Source: Clostridia bacterium (GTDB lineage: Bacteria > Bacillota_A > Clostridia > Oscillospirales > CAG-272). From it: a stretch of DNA of 10,601 nucleotides. Position numbers and translations under genes: made by a program. A model generated the notes under the pieces. The model was not told the DNA's origin and ran no database searches. It saw only the letters and a list, made by a program, of their open reading frames with translations. Shown piece by piece: positions 6,865-10,601 of the stretch. Location: contig JAFQPF010000069.1 of the NCBI GenBank assembly GCA_017411885.1, positions 1-10,601 on the forward strand, read 5' to 3'. The first letter of the stretch is position 1. Every line of letters starts with the position of its first letter.

Positions 6865-7008
6865 ATTCCGCCGCCCGTGGCGGCACAAACAGTAAAATGA
6901 AATCCATAGCACCGCACTTGTTGCGGCAAAATGGGTTGGGTCCCATTTTGTATGGATTTCGCGCGTGAAATAAGCCGATAACACTTATCGTAGATTAAAC
7001 TTTCACGC
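6865..7008. repeat. Palindromic element (MITE/REP-like candidate) between capF and capG
   Basis: About 144 bp made almost wholly of nested inverted repeats. A 6-bp hairpin lies at 6870-6884. A 62-base three-way junction spans 6899-6960: outer 10-bp stem GAAATCCATA/TATGGATTTC, inner hairpins 6912-6926 and 6927-6950. An outer 8-bp stem GCGTGAAA/TTTCACGC at 6963-6970 and 7001-7008 encloses a 6-bp hairpin at 6976-6990. The block is flanked by direct copies of TATTCTCC (6857-6864 and 7009-7016), which could be a target-site duplication. Removing the block and one copy would leave a compact capF-capG junction like the others in this operon. It encodes no transposase. The alternative is a resident structured RNA in the intercistronic mRNA. 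The structure is certain; mobility is inference. Confidence 0.65.
6995..7006 (-). other. Three-codon mini-frame (GTG AAA GTT TAA) with good ribosome binding site
   Basis: GGAG at 7016-7013, a six-base gap, then GTG, Lys, Val and stop. The spacing matches that at the real capG start. It may be a chance start created by the element's GCGTGAAA end, or a tiny leader frame. It cannot be called a gene. Confidence 0.25.
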
Positions 7009-7016
7009 TATTCTCC
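7009..7016. repeat. Direct repeat copy 2 (possible target-site duplication)
   Basis: TATTCTCC directly abuts the capF stop codon and is identical to 6857-6864. On the minus strand it forms a second good Shine-Dalgarno, GGAG, six bases ahead of a GTG that opens only a three-codon frame. Confidence 0.45.
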
Positions 7017-8222
7017 TTATCTTATATCCGTTTTTTCGCCAAAGGTGTCGGGTCTTGCCGGATCAAAGCATTCGTTTGCCCACATAAGCGTGACAAGGTC
7101 GTCTGTGTCCGACAGGTTTATTATGTTATGCGTATATCCCGGAAGCATATGCACCGCGGTGATATTTTCACCGTCCACCTCAAAATCAAGCACCTCATCC
7201 GAGCCTATTCTTCTCTGCTGTATCAGTCCCTTGCCCGACACGACGATGAAAAATTCCCACTTGGTATTATGCCAATGCTCGCCCTTTGTGATGCCCGGCT
7301 TTGAGATATTCACGCTGAACTGTCCGCATTTTTCAGTCTTCAAAAGCTCTGTAAAGCTTCCGCGCGCGTCGATATTCATTTTAAGTCCGAACGCCGCCTT
7401 TTCTTTGGGCAGATAGGACAGATAGGTCGAATACAGCTTTTTCGCAAACGAGCCTGCCGGTATTTCGGGCATTATAAGCGTTTCACTTTGCTTTTTAAAG
7501 CTTTCAAGCAGGTCGACTATCTCGCCGAGCGTTACGCGGTGCGTAACCGGAGCGGCACAAAAGCGTCCGTTATCACAAAGCACGGTATTCACGCCGTCAA
7601 ATTCACAGTGATGCTCACTTTCCTTTATTGCCGCTATCATTTCGTCAACAAGGTCGTCTATGTAAAGAAGTTCAAGCTCTATGGCTCTGTCGTTCACGGT
7701 TATAGGCAGATCGTTTGCGATGTTATTACAGAAGGTCGCAACAGCCGAGTTGTAATTCGGTCTGCACCACTTTCCAAACAGATTCGGGAAGCGGTAAACA
7801 AGCACCTTGGCACCCGTTTTTTTTGCATAATCAAAGAATAAATCCTCGCCCGCTTTTTTTGACTTTCCGTAATCCCCCTCGGCATATCTTCCGACAAGGG
7901 TAGCCTGAATTGACGAGGCAAGCATTACAGGACAGGTATTGTTATGCTTTTTGAGCGTATCAAGAAGCGTGCCCGCAAAGCCGAAGTTTGTACGCATAAA
8001 TTCGGCAGGATCGCTTGGGCGGTTCGCGCCCGCAAGATTAAAGACGAATTCTGCCTTTTTGCAATATTCTTCAAGCTCTTCGGGAGAGCTTTCAACATCG
8101 TACTCAAATATCTCCCCGATATCAAGTCCGCTCGTTCTGTCCTTGCCGTCGCGGATACATTTAAGTCTTTCACAAAGATTCTTGCCTACAAAGCCTGCGG
8201 CTCCGCACACGAGTATATTCAT
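7017..8222 (-). CDS. capF: CapF-type bifunctional UDP-sugar epimerase/reductase
   Basis: A cytosolic two-domain enzyme. In the known pathway its C-terminal cupin epimerises C3 of the CapE product, and its N-terminal SDR domain then reduces C4 with NADPH to give UDP-N-acetyl-L-pneumosamine. The N-terminal half shows the nucleotide-binding loop GAAGFVGKN at 7-15 and the SDR pair Tyr118/Lys122 (YGKSK). The cupin part shows the likely metal ligands His316, His318 and Glu323 in GEHWHNTKWE and His365 in PGYTHN. At 401 residues it is longer than the S. aureus protein (about 370). Part of the excess may be a Cys-containing stretch near 205-230. The ATG at 8222 is preceded by AAAGGGAAG and starts 12 bases after the nucleotidyltransferase gene. 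The order capE-x-capF-capG makes the assignment firm. Confidence 0.94.
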   Translation of the reverse strand: MNILVCGAAGFVGKNLCERLKCIRDGKDRTSGLDIGEIFEYDVESSPEELEEYCKKAEFVFNLAGANRPSDPAEFMRTNFGFAGTLLDTLKKHNNTCPVMLASSIQATLVGRYAEGDYGKSKKAGEDLFFDYAKKTGAKVLVYRFPNLFGKWCRPNYNSAVATFCNNIANDLPITVNDRAIELELLYIDDLVDEMIAAIKESEHHCEFDGVNTVLCDNGRFCAAPVTHRVTLGEIVDLLESFKKQSETLIMPEIPAGSFAKKLYSTYLSYLPKEKAAFGLKMNIDARGSFTELLKTEKCGQFSVNISKPGITKGEHWHNTKWEFFIVVSGKGLIQQRRIGSDEVLDFEVDGENITAVHMLPGYTHNIINLSDTDDLVTLMWANECFDPARPDTFGEKTDIR

Positions 8223-8234
8223 TTATCTTCCCTT

Positions 8235-9395
8235 TCATTCTGAGCCGAGGCTGTAAAATCCGACCGCTTTAAGCTCATCGTTAAAGCTTGCAGCTTCGCT
8301 CTTGGTTGACATTTTTGCGATATGCGCAAATTTTTTCACTCTTTCCCTTTTGAAAAATAGGAGTGTAAATATTCTCTTTACCCAGTAAAACGGTAAAAGC
8401 ACCGGTGCTTTTTCAAGCGCAGGATAAAGACTCTTCATATTTTTATAGGGTAAGAATATCGCAAAGAATACCTTTGATAAAAAGAAATTCTTTTTCTTGG
8501 TATTTGCCGCCTTTGCGCGGGATATGTTAGTCCTGTTTCCGAAAATTCCGCTTTCACACACGCGCTCACTCATAAGAAGTGTCGCCTCGGTGTGAGCTTT
8601 TTCTTCAAACCACACGTCAAGCAGATCGCATACCGTCTGATAAAACTTATCAAGCTTCATTTTGGATAGCTCTTTGGTAATATAGCTATAATCAAGCTTA
8701 TTCATCCGTCTTATAACGTAAATATCTATAAAATGCCTGATCCCGATACCGCCGTTGCGGTAATGCTTTGCAATATGCACGATAAGATATATGAAAAGAT
8801 CATCAAGGCTCATCGCATATCTGCCGTTTTCGTCCTTATGGTCGAAAAATCTCAACGTGTCCGCGTAATACTCGCTGTATTCGGGGAAAGCATCACCAAT
8901 AAGCTTTTTGTGAAGCTCGATCTTGGTATGCTTTTTCTGCCACACGTATTCGTGTGTGGATTCCTTTACAAATTCGTATCCAAGCCCTTCAAGCACCTTT
9001 GCCGCGGATAATGCCTTATCGGGGTGGACAAGAATATCCGCGTCCCCGACTGTACGCATATCACTCTTCGGATACAGCTCTCTTACAACGAGCCCCTTCA
9101 TCGGCATATACTCGATGCCCTGAGCCTCAAGCTCTGCAAAAAGCAGCTCGAGCTGATAATCATTTTGCGCAGAAACGGTCGCGCTTTTATAAAGCTTTGT
9201 TTTAAGCATATCGCTTATGTCAGCAGGCAGCTTTGCTCCACAGTTTTTTATACCGTAATACAATAAGGTCGTGATCCTGTGCGCGCTTGCGAAAACAAAC
9301 AGATCGTGCCAGCTTACATCCTTATCGATGCTCTGCTTTTCATTAGTCAGTGCGCTTTTGATAAGCAAAAGCAGATTCTTTACAACGTCATTCAT
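8235..9395 (-). CDS. PF14907-like nucleotidyltransferase family protein
   Basis: A 386-residue protein resembling the uncharacterised nucleotidyltransferase family PF14907 (NTP_transf_5), which often sits in polysaccharide clusters. The core near 94-123 reads GIEYMPMKG followed by MRTVGDADILV. Lys100, Arg114 and the two acidic residues of the DAD motif (Asp118, Asp120) match the catalytic pattern of the nucleotidyltransferase fold, though the classic GS motif is not obvious. Further conserved-looking residues are ELH at 160-162, His207, His211, Arg220 and Asp224. The C-terminal part (305-355) is hydrophobic, aromatic and Lys/Arg-rich, suggesting membrane contact. Its ATG overlaps the capE stop by four bases (ATGA), so it is translationally coupled, and it sits between two enzymes of one pathway. 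The substrate and reaction are unknown; a sugar or glycan modification role is inference from context only. Confidence 0.8.
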   Translation of the reverse strand: MNDVVKNLLLLIKSALTNEKQSIDKDVSWHDLFVFASAHRITTLLYYGIKNCGAKLPADISDMLKTKLYKSATVSAQNDYQLELLFAELEAQGIEYMPMKGLVVRELYPKSDMRTVGDADILVHPDKALSAAKVLEGLGYEFVKESTHEYVWQKKHTKIELHKKLIGDAFPEYSEYYADTLRFFDHKDENGRYAMSLDDLFIYLIVHIAKHYRNGGIGIRHFIDIYVIRRMNKLDYSYITKELSKMKLDKFYQTVCDLLDVWFEEKAHTEATLLMSERVCESGIFGNRTNISRAKAANTKKKNFFLSKVFFAIFLPYKNMKSLYPALEKAPVLLPFYWVKRIFTLLFFKRERVKKFAHIAKMSTKSEAASFNDELKAVGFYSLGSE

Positions 9396-10441
9396 ACTTT
9401 CTTTAATGCATCCAGTTCATTTCTGATATATTCAAGCGTCAAAAGCTTTTCTTTTACCTGCTCAACGTTTAAGAGCTCGGTATTGTGCGAGTTGAATTCG
9501 GTGAGCGTGTTGCGCTCTGTGTCGCCCGAATTAAAATACTTATCGTAATTAAGTCCGCGCTTGTCGCTCGGCACACGGTAAAAGTCGCCAAGGTCAATAG
9601 CGTTCGCACATTCCTCGTTGGTAAGTAAGGTTTCGTACATCTTTTCGCCGTGGCGTATACCGATCACCTTGATCTTCGATTTGTCGCCTCCGAAAAGCTC
9701 GCATACAGCCTCTGCCTGTGTCTGTATCGTGCAGGCAGGCGCCTTTTGAACGAGAATATCTCCGCTGACACCGTGCTCAAACGCAAACAGCACAAGGTCT
9801 ACCGCCTCATCAAGCGACATAATAAAGCGTGTCATCGAAGGCTCGGTCACGGTTATCGGATTGCCATTTTTGATCTGGTCTATCCAAAGCGGTATAACAG
9901 AGCCGCGTGAGCACATTACGTTTCCGTAACGTGTGCAACAGATCTTTGTTTTTTCGGGAGATACTGTACGCGACTTTGCAACCACGACCTTTTCCATCAT
10001 CGCCTTTGAGGTTCCCATTGCGTTTACGGGATACGCCGCCTTATCGGTGGACAGGCATATAACCGTCTTGACTCCCTCCTCGATCGCCGCAGTCAGAAGA
10101 TTGTCTGTGCCAAGCACGTTGGTCTTGACCGCCTCGACCGGGAAAAACTCGCAGGACGGTACCTGCTTGAGTGCCGCCGCGTGGAATATGTAATCAACGC
10201 CGTGGATAGCGTTCTTTATTGAACGCAGGTCGCGCACGTCGCCGATGTAGAATTTGATCTTTTCGGCAAGCTCGGGAAACTTTACCTGGTATTCGTGGCG
10301 CATATCGTCCTGCTTCTTTTCGTCTCTTGAAAAGATGCGGATCTCGCCTATATCGGTGGCAAGGAAACGGTTAAGCACCGCGTTGCCGAAGCTGCCCGTA
10401 CCGCCGGTTATCATAAGAGTTTTATTTTCAAACAGTGACAT
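9392..10441 (-). CDS. capE: CapE/FnlA-type UDP-GlcNAc 4,6-dehydratase/5-epimerase
   Basis: A cytosolic SDR enzyme that starts UDP-L-FucNAc synthesis by converting UDP-GlcNAc to a 4-keto-6-deoxy sugar nucleotide with inversion at C5. It has 349 residues, a normal length. Motifs are the NAD(P)-binding loop TGGTGSFG at 12-19, HAAALKQVP at 88-95, STDKA at 131-135 and the Met142-xxx-Lys146 pair in NAMGTSK. The usual SDR catalytic Tyr is replaced by Met, a known feature of CapE-type enzymes that separates them from FlaA1/PseB dehydratases. The C-terminal tail (about 300-349) has the SGDTERN/FNSHNTELL text typical of CapE. The ATG at 10441 has GGAGG six bases ahead, inside the last codons of the upstream epimerase gene, which it overlaps by 14 bases. 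The 3' end overlaps the nucleotidyltransferase start. Confidence 0.95.
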   Translation of the reverse strand: MSLFENKTLMITGGTGSFGNAVLNRFLATDIGEIRIFSRDEKKQDDMRHEYQVKFPELAEKIKFYIGDVRDLRSIKNAIHGVDYIFHAAALKQVPSCEFFPVEAVKTNVLGTDNLLTAAIEEGVKTVICLSTDKAAYPVNAMGTSKAMMEKVVVAKSRTVSPEKTKICCTRYGNVMCSRGSVIPLWIDQIKNGNPITVTEPSMTRFIMSLDEAVDLVLFAFEHGVSGDILVQKAPACTIQTQAEAVCELFGGDKSKIKVIGIRHGEKMYETLLTNEECANAIDLGDFYRVPSDKRGLNYDKYFNSGDTERNTLTEFNSHNTELLNVEQVKEKLLTLEYIRNELDALKKV

Positions 10442-10601
10442 GACCTACCTCCAGAATATCAGCGATCCTCTTGCATGCAAGACCGTCGCCGTAAGGATTG
10501 CTCGCGTGGGACATTTTGTTGTATTCCTCTTCGTTTTCAAGCAAAAGCTTGAAGCTTTCATATATTACCTCTTCATCGGTGCCGACAAGCTTGAGCGTGC
10601 C
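10428..10601 (-). CDS. wecB: UDP-GlcNAc 2-epimerase, C-terminal 57 codons (partial, start off right edge)
   Basis: The frame opens at the window edge with GTLKLVGTDEEVIYE and ends NPYGDGLACKRIADILEVG before a TGA at 10430-10428. The elements GT-LVGTD, YNKMSHASNPYGDG and R-I--IL are the classic C-terminal signature of non-hydrolysing UDP-GlcNAc 2-epimerases (WecB/MnaA/Cap5P), which interconvert UDP-GlcNAc and UDP-ManNAc in the cytosol. Only the C-terminus is visible, so the catalytic residues cannot be checked and the gene symbol is by family only. It overlaps capE by 14 bases. It is distinct from the CapG-type epimerase at the other end of this operon, so two paralogous epimerases serve one cluster. 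No terminator lies between them. Confidence 0.88.
   Translation of the reverse strand, partial: GTLKLVGTDEEVIYESFKLLLENEEEYNKMSHASNPYGDGLACKRIADILEVGHVTV
10448..10452 (-). promoter_or_regulatory. Ribosome binding site of capE inside the upstream gene
   Basis: GGAGG on the minus strand lies six bases before the capE ATG and inside the final codons of the 2-epimerase gene. This supports translational coupling of the two genes. Confidence 0.75.

Noticed and set aside
6899..6960. tRNA or tmRNA-like gene
   Set aside because: The cloverleaf look has only two arms plus the outer stem, no T-loop or CCA-like end, and wrong stem lengths.
6870..7008. Intrinsic terminator between capF and capG
   Set aside because: None of the stems is followed by a T run on the minus strand, so termination is unlikely; the real terminator follows capG.
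6857..7016. CRISPR array or phage attachment site
   Set aside because: There are only two 8-bp direct repeats, no spacer periodicity, and no tRNA or integrase nearby.
7939..8256. Plus-strand open frames of about 100 codons
   Set aside because: They are antisense to the N-terminal SDR domain of capF, whose motifs are clear on the minus strand.

Overview
The window reads as chromosome of a low-to-mid-GC Gram-positive anaerobe, most likely an uncultured gut Clostridia (Oscillospirales or Christensenellales type). This is inferred from strong AGGAG-type ribosome binding sites, a short lipoprotein signal with an acidic Ser-rich linker, a DUF3798-type binding protein, and compact operons with overlapping genes. 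Every supported gene lies on the minus strand, so the biology runs from right to left. Identities rest on motif and family recognition by eye; no database search was run.

Right part (10601 to 5670) is a nucleotide-sugar operon for surface polysaccharide. It holds the last 57 codons of a UDP-GlcNAc 2-epimerase (wecB/mnaA type), then capE (UDP-GlcNAc 4,6-dehydratase/5-epimerase), a PF14907-like nucleotidyltransferase, capF (bifunctional SDR reductase plus cupin epimerase) and capG (C2 epimerase). CapE, CapF and CapG together form the known three-step route from UDP-GlcNAc to UDP-N-acetyl-L-fucosamine. With the 2-epimerase, which makes UDP-ManNAc, the set recalls the precursor genes of Staphylococcus aureus type 5/8 capsule. 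Neighbouring genes overlap or nearly touch, except capF and capG. Those two are split by about 160 bp of almost fully self-complementary DNA that looks like an inserted palindromic element with an 8-bp direct repeat on each side. An 18-bp perfect-stem terminator follows capG.

Left part (5500 to 1) is a separate ABC-transporter operon with its own sigma-A promoter (TTGCAT-17-TAAAAT). It encodes a DUF3798-like binding lipoprotein, a 181-bp gap with a GC-rich hairpin, a double-domain ATPase of the sugar/nucleoside importer class, and two membrane permeases. The second permease starts at a GTG, is unusually long, and runs off the left edge. The layout (binding protein, fused ATPase, two permeases) matches BMP/nucleoside-type importers, but the binding protein is not a typical BMP or sugar-binding protein, so the substrate is unknown.

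No gap exceeds 300 bases. The longest non-coding stretch is 5406-5669 (264 bp), which holds the terminator, the promoter and the 5' leader of the transporter operon. No tRNA, rRNA, CRISPR array, transposase or integrase was seen.
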